Below the pieces are notes generated by a model that did not search any database, was not told the origin of the DNA, and saw nothing but the letters and a program-made list of their open reading frames with translations. Below, piece after piece: positions 63,979 through 64,000 of a stretch of DNA of 64,000 nucleotides. Source of the DNA: Asterias amurensis (taxonomy: Eukaryota; Echinodermata; Asteroidea; Forcipulatida; Asteriidae); contig NC_092652.1 in assembly GCF_032118995.1 (NCBI RefSeq), positions 20,816,544 to 20,880,543 on the forward strand, given 5' to 3'. Every line of letters starts with the position of its first letter. Positions within the stretch are counted from its first letter, which is position 1. The position numbers were made by a program, and so were the translations under genes.

Positions 63979-64000
63979 AAAGCTAATTAATTACTTTTGA

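Larger units (their letters stand above)
60339..64000. other. SMAD4 5' intron, repeats only
   Basis: No MH1-type exon was found. Contains a tRNA-like SINE (60505-60700), a GA/GT microsatellite (61281-61320), partial TTAA MITE sequence (61541-61740), a tandemly repeated region (62000-63830), a hairpin (62094-62160), a palindrome cluster (63036-63160) and a 5S-like sequence (63876-63978). Confidence 0.55.

Overview
The window is nuclear DNA from an invertebrate animal. It holds four protein-coding genes with conventional GT-AG introns, and every intron phase I reconstructed closes exactly. The gene families, the L2/CR1-type LINE and the dense small inverted-repeat transposons suggest a deuterostome. 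An echinoderm, possibly a sea star, is my best guess; it is an inference from repeat style and protein sequence, not proven.

Layout: (1) 454-13996, minus strand: a complete DPP8/DPP9-type cytosolic dipeptidyl peptidase, 16 coding exons, 849 aa, with Ser716/Asp794/His826 in place. (2) 16184-21244, plus strand: BLOC1S6 (pallidin), 5 coding exons, 213 aa, head-to-head with the peptidase across a short likely bidirectional promoter near 15.4 kb. (3) 24930-36013, plus strand: LMAN1/ERGIC-53, 13 coding exons, 509 aa, from signal peptide to a KKFY tail. (4) 45586-60338, minus strand: the 3' part of SMAD4 (linker and full MH2 domain, 8 exons); the MH1 exons were not found and should lie beyond the right edge. 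LMAN1 and SMAD4 are convergent, with a gene-poor, repeat-rich interval of about 9.5 kb between them.

The rest is intron, UTR and repeats: several families of palindromic MITEs, including one with TTAA target duplications; tRNA-headed SINEs; a 5'-truncated L2/CR1 LINE and a second LINE fragment; foldback elements, one with an empty site in the same window; minisatellites; a 5S rRNA-derived sequence at the right edge; and a cluster of six 19-bp palindromes spaced about 20 bp.

The four genes do not form one pathway. Two act in membrane traffic (BLOC1S6 in lysosome-related organelle biogenesis, LMAN1 in ER-to-Golgi cargo export), one is a cytosolic proline-specific peptidase and one is the common mediator of TGF-beta/BMP signalling. 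Their linkage echoes human 15q21-22 (DPP8, BLOC1S6) and 18q21 (LMAN1, SMAD4). I found no prokaryotic-type system, CRISPR array or clearly new enzyme system. The most unusual signals are exon-scale and stop-codon-scale tandem duplications inside the genes, a possible alternative terminal exon in SMAD4, and the palindrome cluster at 63 kb.
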